From assembly GCA_964505935.1 (NCBI GenBank), contig CAZDKX010000111.1, positions 1 to 13,917 of the forward strand: a DNA stretch of 13,917 nt, in the 5' to 3' direction. This stretch comes from JADGQM01 sp964505935 (lineage in GTDB: Bacteria > Desulfobacterota > Syntrophobacteria > Syntrophobacterales > Syntrophobacteraceae). This document shows, piece by piece, positions 7,712 to 13,740 of the stretch; within the stretch, counting starts at the first letter, position 1; each line of letters opens with the position of its first letter. The notes under the pieces are model-generated. The model ran no database searches. It saw only the letters and a program-made list of their open reading frames with translations, and was not told where the DNA came from. The position numbers and the translations under genes are program-made.

Positions 7712-7756
7712 TGGCGTCCCCAACCGGATTTGAACCGGTGTTGCCGGCGTGAAAGG
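7712..7756 (-). other. Attachment-site core: 3' fragment of a tRNA-Glu(TTC) gene
   Basis: On the minus strand the sequence runs from the anticodon loop (CCTTTCAC, anticodon TTC) through the 3' anticodon stem GCCGG, the variable loop and the T-arm ACCGG-TTCAAAT-CCGGT, to TGGGGAC, G and encoded CCA. This matches the 3' half of bacterial tRNA-Glu, with 5' acceptor GTCCCCA predicted. The DNA beyond 7756 does not continue the 5' half of a tRNA (no D-arm, broken anticodon stem), so this is an attachment core and not a functional tRNA gene. It lies directly downstream of the integrase. Confidence 0.8.
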
Positions 7757-7859
7757 ACTACGACAGCAAGAGTTATGCGCTTTTACAGCAACACTCTATC
7801 CAGGATGGTGTGCAAAAAGTGGCTTAAAATGCTGGGTATGGAATAGAATAGCAAATGGG

Positions 7860-7879
7860 AGTACCCCAGAAAGTACCCC
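7860..7879 (+). repeat. Tandem AGTACCCC repeat, candidate arm sites on the other side of the core
   Basis: AGTACCCC at 7860-7867 and 7872-7879, 12-bp period. It lies about 100 bp from the tRNA-Glu core on the side away from the integrase. Inferred arm sites; the motif differs from the GGTATATCCACC pair. Confidence 0.4.
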
Positions 7880-8076
7880 AAACGGACCCGCTTAGCATGC
7901 CTTTTCTGCTCGCTCAAAAAGGAGTAAGGATGCCTACCGTTCCCCGCTTTCGGAATTCATTCCATGAGATCATCATATTTTGAAGAACAGCAAAGCCCAT
8001 GGCGCAATGTATTTTCCGGAGTGAGCCATGATAGGTCAAAAGAGAGGGGGAATTTGCATTTTGTATTCCCGGCCGC

Positions 8077-8150
8077 GGGAGGTTCTTGGTGCCCGGCTGG
8101 GGAAATGCCCTCCACTGGGGAGAAACTCCTCACTTCAAGAACTTCCTCCC
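8077..8150. repeat. Long inverted repeat enclosing the enhancer-like palindrome
   Basis: GGGAGGTTCTTG (8077-8088) pairs with CAAGAACTTCCTCCC (8136-8150): twelve pairs with a 3-nt bulge, enclosing 47 nt. The enclosed segment contains TGGGGA twice, 18 bp apart (8098 and 8116). It could be a regulatory DNA structure or an RNA hairpin. Confidence 0.4.
8116..8132. promoter_or_regulatory. Candidate enhancer (UAS) of the NtrC-type activator, copy 1
   Basis: TGGGGAGAAACTCCTCA is an inverted repeat (TGGGGA-N5-TCCTCA) that matches the copy at 12957-12973 in 15 of 17 positions. Its centre is about 165 bp upstream of the -12 element of the sigma-54 promoter at 8277-8292, a normal enhancer distance. A weaker half-matching site begins at 8098, 18 bp upstream. 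Confidence 0.6.
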
Positions 8151-8276
8151 TCGTCCCGCTTGGCCAACCAAAGCATAGGGGACGGGTCCACAGTATTATC
8201 GTATTCATTTGATTTACATAGATAAAACGCAACAACCAGGACAAAGAAGATTATGACGGAAACGGCTGGTCGTCCC

Positions 8277-8292
8277 TGGCATACGGCTTGCT
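8277..8292 (+). promoter_or_regulatory. Sigma-54 (-24/-12) promoter of the gene at 8344
   Basis: TGGCATACGGCTTGCT fits the consensus TGGCAYR-N4-TTGCW at every defined position, with exactly 10 bp between GG (8278-8279) and GC (8290-8291). Predicted transcription starts near 8303, 41 nt before the ATG. Confidence 0.82.
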
Positions 8293-8343
8293 GATATGGT
8301 TGAAGCGCATGGGGCGCACTATGATCATCAAGGAGGTTTTCTC

Positions 8344-8769
8344 ATGACCCAAGACCCTTTCGGCAACCTACGGGAGTGGGGCTCAGTACTGGAGCTCCTG
8401 GCGGATTTGAAGAGCGCGGGCTGTTTGGCCGAATGCCAGCGCGGCATCATCCGCATTCTGCGTTATAGGGAGAACTGGCGCTTGCGCGAGGAGCTGCTCA
8501 AGCAGCTCGGTCATATTGAAACCCCCACCGAAGAACTGATCGATGAAGTGTGCAATATCGTACTGGACGAAAACAGCTACTATGAAGTTCGGATCTTGGC
8601 CAGCAGGGCTCTGGCTCGTCTGCTCAACAACCAGCGCAGACTGTCGGGTACCCGATTTCGCCCCAAAACAGAATCGATCATAGAAAGCCTGAAAGCCACC
8701 ATGGCAACTCCCCATCCACCTGTCTTTCGTGACGCTCTGGGCCATTGTTTACAGTTGCTTGGCTTATGA
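8344..8769 (+). CDS. Small all-helical (HEAT-repeat-like) protein of unknown function, sigma-54 controlled
   Basis: I do not recognise a named family. The 141-aa product has no signal peptide or membrane segment. It looks wholly alpha-helical: paired amphipathic helices such as RENWRLREELLKQLGHIE, ELIDEVCNIVLDENSYYEVR and ILASRALARLLNNQ resemble HEAT/ARM repeats, which usually bind proteins. The start at 8344 is set by AGGAGG (8331-8336) 7 nt upstream; an in-frame ATG at 8296 lies upstream of the predicted transcription start and is excluded. It has its own near-perfect sigma-54 promoter and an enhancer-like palindrome upstream. It is therefore probably a target of the two-component system at 9881-12933. 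Confidence 0.85.
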   Translation: MTQDPFGNLREWGSVLELLADLKSAGCLAECQRGIIRILRYRENWRLREELLKQLGHIETPTEELIDEVCNIVLDENSYYEVRILASRALARLLNNQRRLSGTRFRPKTESIIESLKATMATPHPPVFRDALGHCLQLLGL

Positions 8770-8882
8770 GCCCTGTGGCGGCTTACCCTGGCCCTGCGAG
8801 AATCTGAATTTAGGGGATAAGGAAGAATGGTCCTTGTTTCGCTTCGACATCAAAGAAGACGGATGGCAGGAAAACGAACAGA

Positions 8883-9677
8883 TTACAGCCCCGTCATATT
8901 GGAACTCGGACGAGGAACTCGTGCCGTGCCTACCGGCCGAGTCGGCGTAAATTGAAAAAGAGGCTGGTGCACATCCAGGATCAAGCGTCGACCATATCTT
9001 CGAGAGCGTCTGACCAGAGTGATGCACAATATTACGCCGATGGCCAGCGAAAGGCCGGCACCCGAAAAGACCATGGCGACGATGAAATTCTGGTAAGAGG
9101 ATGTCATGCTGCCGGCAGCTTTATGTCCCTCATCGATCAATCTCTGATTGATCCCAATGGTCTCATCGAGCAGAGCCCTAGCGGTAGCGAGGCTTCTGCC
9201 GCATGCCACAAGAGCCTGCGCGGACATTGCCTTGTAAGCTGCAGCGCTTTTGCCCGTTTCGAATTCCCTGGCAAGCCTGACGAATTCCTCATGATCCTGC
9301 CACCACCTCTCCAGGGCGGGTATGAAATCCTGCCACAGCCTTGCCTCGTCCATACTCTGAGGAAGACTCTCATACGCGCTGCGAGCGTCCGCGATGCTCC
9401 TGTGAAGCCCATCGAATTGCTGGTAAATGCTTCGCCGCTGCTTTTCTCCAAGATCGGTGGCCAACAAAGCATTTTCGGCACTGTCAACAGCGAGCATCGC
9501 GTTGCCGATGGCATGCAGACTATCGATGCTTGGTATTCTGACTACGGCCAAATCATCGAATGAATTCCTGATGCTGCTCAAACCATAGAAACCCAGAGCA
9601 CCGATCAGGGCGCAAATCAGGAGCATCACGCTAAAGGAGCCCAAAACCGTGAGTGCCAATCGGAAAAACCTGAACAT
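8883..9677 (-). CDS. Membrane four-helix-bundle (4HB_MCP-type) sensor without output domain
   Basis: This 264-aa inner-membrane protein resembles the N-terminal half of a methyl-accepting chemotaxis protein. TM1 is at about residues 6-30 (LALTVLGSFSVMLLICALIGAL). It is followed by a ~165-residue periplasmic helical bundle with the typical VVRIPSIDSLHAIGNAML and ENALLATD segments, and TM2 at 197-222. The HAMP and methyl-accepting signalling domains expected next are absent; only 42 basic, unstructured-looking residues follow TM2. The ATG at 9677 is chosen because a sigma-54 promoter lies at 9758-9773 and GGAGGG lies 11 nt upstream, so the in-frame start at 9785 cannot be used. It is divergent from the kinase gene. 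It may be a decayed chemoreceptor or a sensor working through a partner. Confidence 0.78.
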   Translation of the reverse strand: MFRFFRLALTVLGSFSVMLLICALIGALGFYGLSSIRNSFDDLAVVRIPSIDSLHAIGNAMLAVDSAENALLATDLGEKQRRSIYQQFDGLHRSIADARSAYESLPQSMDEARLWQDFIPALERWWQDHEEFVRLAREFETGKSAAAYKAMSAQALVACGRSLATARALLDETIGINQRLIDEGHKAAGSMTSSYQNFIVAMVFSGAGLSLAIGVILCITLVRRSRRYGRRLILDVHQPLFQFTPTRPVGTARVPRPSSNMTGL

Positions 9678-9757
9678 CAACGAAAAGTCCCTCCGTGAGA
9701 GCGGATTACAGAAGCGCAGGAATAGCGGATCTGAAGCGATAACTCGAAGTAATCTTA

Positions 9758-9773
9758 AGCAATTAATATGCCA
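9758..9773 (-). promoter_or_regulatory. Sigma-54 (-24/-12) promoter of the membrane sensor gene
   Basis: On the minus strand TGGCATATTAATTGCT matches TGGCAYR-N4-TTGCW in full, with 10 bp between GG (9772-9771) and GC (9760-9759). Predicted transcription starts near 9747, about 70 nt before the ATG at 9677. I found no copy of the TGGGGA-N5-TCCTCA palindrome upstream of it. Confidence 0.78.
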
Positions 9774-9844
9774 GCATGCCACCAAAGCAGTGGAGACTCA
9801 CCTTGCGATGTTGTAGAATCAACAGGGGCCATCGGCATGTTATC

Positions 9845-9859
9845 GTATTTTGAAGATAC
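9845..9859. promoter_or_regulatory. 15-bp palindrome before the histidine kinase gene
   Basis: GTATTTTGAAGATAC is symmetric about the central G apart from one base pair, and lies 21 nt upstream of the kinase ATG. It could be an operator in the kinase/sensor divergent region; the binding protein is unknown. A TAGAAT (9813-9818) might be a -10 element, without a good -35. Confidence 0.35.
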
Positions 9860-9880
9860 CTCAAGAAGCGGCGGCACCTC

Positions 9881-11608
9881 ATGGAAAAGATGATCACCGG
9901 AAAGGGGTTTTTCGCACTCACATCCCTCATCCTCAAAACCGCCTCAGAGGATCTCTCAAAAGCTGAATTCTTCCGGCGGATTCTGAGCGTTCTCCTGGAT
10001 CACACCCCATGTGATTTGATTGGCGTTAAAGTGGCTGGAGCCACGAGCCGGCCGTTTGCCCTGGCGATCCTCCGCCGGGAGAATTCCTTGGATTTCGTCC
10101 CAAGCGCTCCAGACGAGTCGATCCAAGCGGTTAAATCTCCCTCCGACGGTGGTCGGGATGATTGCCTCAGCCTTCTGCAAGGAATGCTCGTGGAAAGAGG
10201 GGCTCCAGGCCATGGTCAGGTCTCCGAAAAGGGGAGCTTCTGGACCAATCATGCGGACGGTTACTTCTTGCGTTGTGCCGAGAGGGTAAACCGGCCCATT
10301 CTGCACGAAGCCTGCCTGAGCAAGGGTTATCAGTCCGTGGCGTTGGTGCCCCTGGAGGCGGGCGAGGCCGGTTCAGGTTATTTGCAGTTCGGACTTGAGC
10401 GGAAGGAGGGTTTCAACCAGGAGATCATCGAATTCCTGGAACATGCCACTCAGGTTGTTGCCGCCGCGCTCTACCAGTGGCATGTTACCTGGTCATTGAA
10501 CGAGCGGGTGAAGGAACTCGCCTGTCTTTACCGGATAGCCGACATCCTCGATACGCCCGCAAAATCCCTGGAAGAGATCCTGTGCGAGATCGTCAAGATC
10601 ATTCCCGGAGCCTATTTGCACGAGAAAGTTGCCGCCGCGAGAATCACCTTCGACGGAAAATCCTGCGCCACCGAAGGTTTTGAAGAGTCAATTCAGCGGC
10701 AATCGGCCAGGATCCTTATCAACGGTCAGCAGCGGGGGCTCCTCGAAGTGACCTATCCGGTGGCCATGCCCGAATTGGACGAAGGTCCGTTCCTGCACGA
10801 GGAGCGGAAGCTCCTTGATGCCATCGGCCTCGAGCTTTCATCACGCATCGAGCGATGGCTGTACGAAAAGGAGCAGCAGGAGATCAAAGAGAAGATGAGG
10901 CATTCGAACCGGCTGGCCATGATCGGGCAACTGGCCGCCGCCGTTGCCCATGAAATCAATGAACCCCTGACCAGCATCCTGGGGTTTGCCCAGCTGGCCA
11001 AGAAGAGTCCCCGATTACCGGCTCAGACGGCGAGCGATCTTGAAAAGATTGTGGCCACATCCTTGCACGTGAGGGAAATCGTTCGAAAGCTGCTGATGTA
11101 TGGGCGCAAGATGCCTCAGCGTGCCTCCACCGTGGAGTTGAACAAGATTGTCAAGGAGGGGATCAGTTTCTTCGATCACCGGTTGGCCAAGGAAAAGATC
11201 AGCATCGACCTCGATCTGGGTGTTGATGTGGGAGAGATCACCCTTGATCCCGGCCGCCTGCGGCAGGTTGTTGCCAACATTTTCCTTAACGCCCTGCAAG
11301 CGGTTACGCACGGAGGCAGGATCACCATCAGGACGGCACGATCGGATGAAAGTATTTCACTCACCATCAGCGATACGGGTTGTGGCATGTCTCCTGAAAT
11401 CAAAGACAAAATATTCATTCCTTTCTTTACCACCAAGGAACCGCACGAGGGAACCGGACTCGGCTTGTCCGTGGTCCTGGACATTGTGAAAGGACTGGGG
11501 GGATCGATCCGTGTAGACAGTGAGCCGGGCGTGGGAACCAGCGTTCAGGTGGTGCTGCCGGTTGCCGCGAACGCAAGAGGAATCGGCGGGGGTGGCGTGC
11601 AGTCATGA
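9881..11608 (+). CDS. Cytoplasmic GAF-type sensor histidine kinase (NtrB-like)
   Basis: This 575-aa protein has no membrane segment. There are two GAF-like sensor regions (about 12-200 and 205-325, the second opening with NERVKELACLYRIADIL), then a short coiled linker (EKEQQEIKEKM). The HisKA domain carries phospho-acceptor His357 in AAAVAHEINEPLTSILGFAQ. The HATPase domain has the N-box (NIFLNALQAV, 466-475), G1 (DTGCGM, 498-503), F-box (FIPFFTTKE) and G2 (GTGLGLS, 524-530). By family knowledge it autophosphorylates and transfers phosphate to its cognate regulator, encoded next with a 4-nt ATGA overlap. It should sense a cytoplasmic signal; the ligand is unknown. The ribosome site is weak and ATG 9890 is an alternative start. 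Confidence 0.93.
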   Translation: MEKMITGKGFFALTSLILKTASEDLSKAEFFRRILSVLLDHTPCDLIGVKVAGATSRPFALAILRRENSLDFVPSAPDESIQAVKSPSDGGRDDCLSLLQGMLVERGAPGHGQVSEKGSFWTNHADGYFLRCAERVNRPILHEACLSKGYQSVALVPLEAGEAGSGYLQFGLERKEGFNQEIIEFLEHATQVVAAALYQWHVTWSLNERVKELACLYRIADILDTPAKSLEEILCEIVKIIPGAYLHEKVAAARITFDGKSCATEGFEESIQRQSARILINGQQRGLLEVTYPVAMPELDEGPFLHEERKLLDAIGLELSSRIERWLYEKEQQEIKEKMRHSNRLAMIGQLAAAVAHEINEPLTSILGFAQLAKKSPRLPAQTASDLEKIVATSLHVREIVRKLLMYGRKMPQRASTVELNKIVKEGISFFDHRLAKEKISIDLDLGVDVGEITLDPGRLRQVVANIFLNALQAVTHGGRITIRTARSDESISLTISDTGCGMSPEIKDKIFIPFFTTKEPHEGTGLGLSVVLDIVKGLGGSIRVDSEPGVGTSVQVVLPVAANARGIGGGGVQS

Positions 11609-12933
11609 AGAAGCGAGAACGCATCCTGGTGGTCGACGACAGTCCCGGCACCCTGGAAGTGCTGCGCCGGAACCTGGTTTCCAAGGGCTTCCTGGTCCTG
11701 ACGGCGGGCGGAGGGGCGGAGGCGATCGGCATTCTGGACAACAATCCGGTCGACCTGATCATTTCCGATGTCAGAATGCCTGATATCGACGGTTTAGACC
11801 TGCTCCGGCACATTCGTGAAAATTTCAAGGACAATGAGGTATTGCTCATTACCGGTTTCCCGACCGTTGAGGGGGCGGTCCGGGCGATCAAATACGGCGC
11901 TGACAACTACCTGACCAAACCTTTCACGGATGATGAACTCTTTGAGGCCGTCGACCGCGCCCTTGAGAAACTGAGACTCCGGAGGCAACTGGCCCGAACC
12001 CCCCCGGCGTCGGTCAGGCACGGTTTTGTCGGCGACTCCAAGCCCATGGTGGAGGTCTACAAGGCGATTGCCCGGGCGGCCGCCAGTTCCGCTACGGTCC
12101 TGATCCAGGGTGAAAGCGGCACCGGCAAGGAAATCATCGCCCGCGCCATTCACTACCACAGCGCCAGGGTGTCCTTCCCCTTCGTGCCCGTGAACTGCGG
12201 CAGCATTCCCGAGCAGCTGCTCGAAAGCGAACTGTTTGGCTACGTCAAGGGCGCCTTCACGGGAGCCGGCAGCAGCCGGGCCGGCTTTTTCCAAACGGCT
12301 GACAGGGGCACCATTCTCTTGGATGAGGTGAGCGAAGCCAGCCTGCCCATGCAGGTCAAGCTCCTGCGCGTGCTGCAGGAAAAGGAAATCTGCATGCTGG
12401 GCTCAAGTACCGTGCGGAAGGTGGACGTCCGGGTCACGGCGGCAACCAACAAGGATCTGCAGGCCCTGACCGGGAAAGGGCTCTTCCGGGAAGACCTCTT
12501 CTATCGCCTGAATGTTTTCACCATAAACGTTCCGCCACTGCGTGAGCGCGGCGATGATATCATCCTGCTGATCCAGCATTTCATCACGAAAAAAGCCGAG
12601 GAATTCGGCCGCAAGCCGCCCCGCCTCTCCGACGAAGCCTTGCACATTTTGCGCGCCTATCACTGGCCGGGAAACGTGCGGGAACTGGAAAACGTCATTC
12701 AACGCTTGCTGGCCATGACCGAAGGCGACCTCATCGAGGTGCCGGATCTGCCCTCCCTCATGCGGTTTTCGGCGCTCCGTACCGGCGATCTCACGCGCCC
12801 GCTGGCTGAAATCGAGCTGGAATACATCCGCAACGTGCTGGCCAGCGTGAACGATAACAAATCCGCGGCAGCCGCCATCCTGGGGATAGACCGTAAAACC
12901 CTGCGCGAAAAAATGAAGAAAATAGGCGGCTAG
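11605..12933 (+). CDS. NtrC-family sigma-54-dependent response regulator
   Basis: This 442-aa activator has three domains. The receiver (5-122) has acidic pocket Asp11/Asp12, phospho-site Asp55 in ISDVRMP, Thr83 and Lys105 in LTKPF. The AAA+ domain (about 140-365) has Walker A GESGTGKE (169-176), the sigma-54-contacting GAFTGA loop (216-221), Walker B TILLDE (236-241) and arginine-finger region FREDLFYRLN. The Fis-type HTH is C-terminal (413-440, NKSAAAAILGIDRKTLREKM). All motifs are intact. The start overlaps the kinase stop as ATGA, so the two are translationally coupled. Three sigma-54 promoters around this pair, and a palindrome 20 nt after its own stop, make it the likely activator of the flanking genes. 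Confidence 0.96.
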   Translation: MKKRERILVVDDSPGTLEVLRRNLVSKGFLVLTAGGGAEAIGILDNNPVDLIISDVRMPDIDGLDLLRHIRENFKDNEVLLITGFPTVEGAVRAIKYGADNYLTKPFTDDELFEAVDRALEKLRLRRQLARTPPASVRHGFVGDSKPMVEVYKAIARAAASSATVLIQGESGTGKEIIARAIHYHSARVSFPFVPVNCGSIPEQLLESELFGYVKGAFTGAGSSRAGFFQTADRGTILLDEVSEASLPMQVKLLRVLQEKEICMLGSSTVRKVDVRVTAATNKDLQALTGKGLFREDLFYRLNVFTINVPPLRERGDDIILLIQHFITKKAEEFGRKPPRLSDEALHILRAYHWPGNVRELENVIQRLLAMTEGDLIEVPDLPSLMRFSALRTGDLTRPLAEIELEYIRNVLASVNDNKSAAAAILGIDRKTLREKMKKIGG

Positions 12934-12956
12934 TCACCCTCATCCGGAAGGGTCAT

Positions 12957-12973
12957 TGGGGAAAATCTCCTCA
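12957..12973. promoter_or_regulatory. Candidate enhancer (UAS) of the NtrC-type activator, copy 2
   Basis: TGGGGAAAATCTCCTCA forms the core of a longer inverted repeat, TCATTGGGGA / TCCTCAATGA (12953-12962 and 12968-12977, one mismatched pair). It differs from the copy at 8116-8132 at two positions only. Its centre is about 240 bp upstream of the -12 element of the promoter at 13195. Confidence 0.6.
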
Positions 12974-13050
12974 ATGATTCAGAATTCACCACCCGATCGG
13001 CCTCCCCGTAATCCCTTTTCCCCTCCTTTGCTCGGCAGTCCCCTGCTCCC

Positions 13051-13120
13051 GCAAAGTGCACACTCTCGTGATTTGAACAACGATTCCCACGAGACGCCTT
13101 GTGCTATCGCGCCACTTTGC
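13051..13120. other. 70-nt structured element with nested perfect stems
   Basis: An outer 8-bp stem GCAAAGTG (13051-13058) / CACTTTGC (13113-13120) encloses an inner 7-bp stem TCTCGTG (13064-13070) / CACGAGA (13088-13094), whose 17-nt loop reads TTCAAATC on the minus strand. The size and closing stem recall a tRNA on the minus strand, but position 8 is not T and no regular anticodon arm forms. It is not called as a tRNA. It may be a tRNA relic, a small RNA or a regulatory DNA structure. Confidence 0.4.
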
Positions 13121-13175
13121 CACGCTTCGAGGGCCTTCGGCGGTGAATCCCCGTGGCGGGAGAAAGGGCGTGGCA
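13118..13175. repeat. Second inverted repeat, TGCCACGC / GCGTGGCA
   Basis: A perfect 8-bp stem (13118-13125 and 13168-13175) encloses 42 nt with the small internal hairpin GCC-TTC-GGC. It directly abuts the nested element before it and ends 20 bp before the sigma-54 promoter. Confidence 0.4.
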
Positions 13176-13194
13176 TGACCTGACCTCGAACCTC

Positions 13195-13210
13195 TGGCAT
13201 GCCCCTTGCC
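13195..13210 (+). promoter_or_regulatory. Sigma-54 (-24/-12) promoter of the Cys-rich gene
   Basis: TGGCATGCCCCTTGCC matches TGGCAYR-N4-TTGC with 10 bp between GG (13196-13197) and GC (13208-13209); only the final W position is off. Predicted transcription starts near 13221, leaving a leader of about 100 nt before the ATG at 13319. Confidence 0.78.
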
Positions 13211-13318
13211 ATAAGACCCTAAGCGAACGGGGTTGCGCCAGGGGAGCCCTCGAGAATACTAGGAAGGGGTTCAGGGAACGAAAAAGGCAACCCATTACCG
13301 GATGAGAGGATGATCGAC

Positions 13319-13690
13319 ATGACGAAGAAGGCAAGCGCGCAGCGCGATGAAATTCTTTTCGAAGGAGACGAAGATAAGCATCGGGAGGAACCGGTGGAAC
13401 CTTTTTGCCCTCCGGTCGTACATTACTTGGGCCTCTGTTTGACCTGCAACCATGCCCTGACATGCACCTTTACCCGGAGACCCGACACGCCAGTTCTCTA
13501 TTGCGAAGAATTCGATATTTCCGCACCCCCTCATCCTCGACTGGTCAGGCCCGTTACAGTGCATCCACCCACCCAAGGCCAAAGCCCTGACGGAGGCCTG
13601 CTCGGACTATGCAGCAACTGTGAAAAACGCAGTACTTGTACCCTCCCCAAGGCCGAGGGGGGAGTCTGGCACTGTGAGGAGTACATCTAA
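13319..13690 (+). CDS. Small protein with two Cys4 (zinc-finger-like) repeats, sigma-54 controlled
   Basis: This 123-aa soluble protein is built from an acidic N-terminal stretch and two copies of one motif. Copy 1 is LGLCLTCNHALTC with a fourth Cys in LYCEEF (Cys40, 43, 49, 62). Copy 2 is LGLCSNCEKRSTC with VWHCEEY (Cys98, 101, 107, 119). The spacing CxxC-x5-C-x11/12-C suits zinc or another metal; no redox partner motif is visible. I know similar GLCxNC...HCEEY proteins only as uncharacterised deltaproteobacterial proteins. The start at 13319 has AGAGGA 8 nt upstream; an ATG at 13310 overlaps that ribosome site and would add three residues. It is the last gene of the putative regulon. Confidence 0.85.
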   Translation: MTKKASAQRDEILFEGDEDKHREEPVEPFCPPVVHYLGLCLTCNHALTCTFTRRPDTPVLYCEEFDISAPPHPRLVRPVTVHPPTQGQSPDGGLLGLCSNCEKRSTCTLPKAEGGVWHCEEYI

Positions 13691-13720
13691 GAGTGCGTCT
13701 GGAAGGTCGTTCGAATCGCC

Positions 13721-13740
13721 ACCCCCGCGAAGGCGGGGGT
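13721..13740. repeat. GC-rich hairpin of dispersed-repeat (REP-like) type
   Basis: A perfect 8-bp stem ACCCCCGC / GCGGGGGT with loop GAAG, 30 nt after the Cys-rich gene. It is followed at about 13765-13785 by a decayed partner (TTTCCGCCTGCGCGAGAA). This form is common in dispersed intergenic palindromes and could also act as a terminator, though no T-run follows. Confidence 0.45.

Larger units (their letters stand above)
7880..8276. other. Gene-free stretch between the att region and the first sigma-54 gene
   Basis: No credible gene is seen. A strong ribosome site (AAAGGAGTAAGG) precedes a 17-codon frame at 7930 (MPTVPRFRNSFHEIIIF) that looks like a truncated remnant. Longer open frames on both strands have no recognisable protein character. 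The region holds the enhancer-like palindrome and the hairpin listed separately. Confidence 0.4.

Noticed and set aside
7712..7830. A complete tRNA-Glu gene.
   Set aside because: Only the 3' half is present; sequence beyond the anticodon loop does not pair and lacks a D-arm.
7957..8244. Open frames on both strands in the att-to-promoter interval.
   Set aside because: Compositionally odd translations, no ribosome sites, and the stretch contains the hairpin and enhancer-like sites.
8729..8955. Short plus-strand frames (one from 8729, one from 8827) overlapping the ends of the helical-protein and sensor genes.
   Set aside because: The first starts inside the 8344 gene; the second has a purine-rich stretch only 3 nt from the ATG. 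No motif in either.
9791..9806. Possible sigma-54 promoter (TGGAGAC...TTGC) before the kinase gene.
   Set aside because: GG and GC are 11 bp apart instead of the required 10, and TGGC is not matched.
13051..13120. A tRNA gene on the minus strand.
   Set aside because: Closing stem and TTCAAATC are tRNA-like, but position 8 is not T, the inner stem leaves a 17-nt loop and no standard anticodon arm forms.
13195..13690. An attC/integron-type site or CRISPR array in the right part.
   Set aside because: Palindromes lack the attC R/L core motifs and no regularly spaced direct repeats are present.
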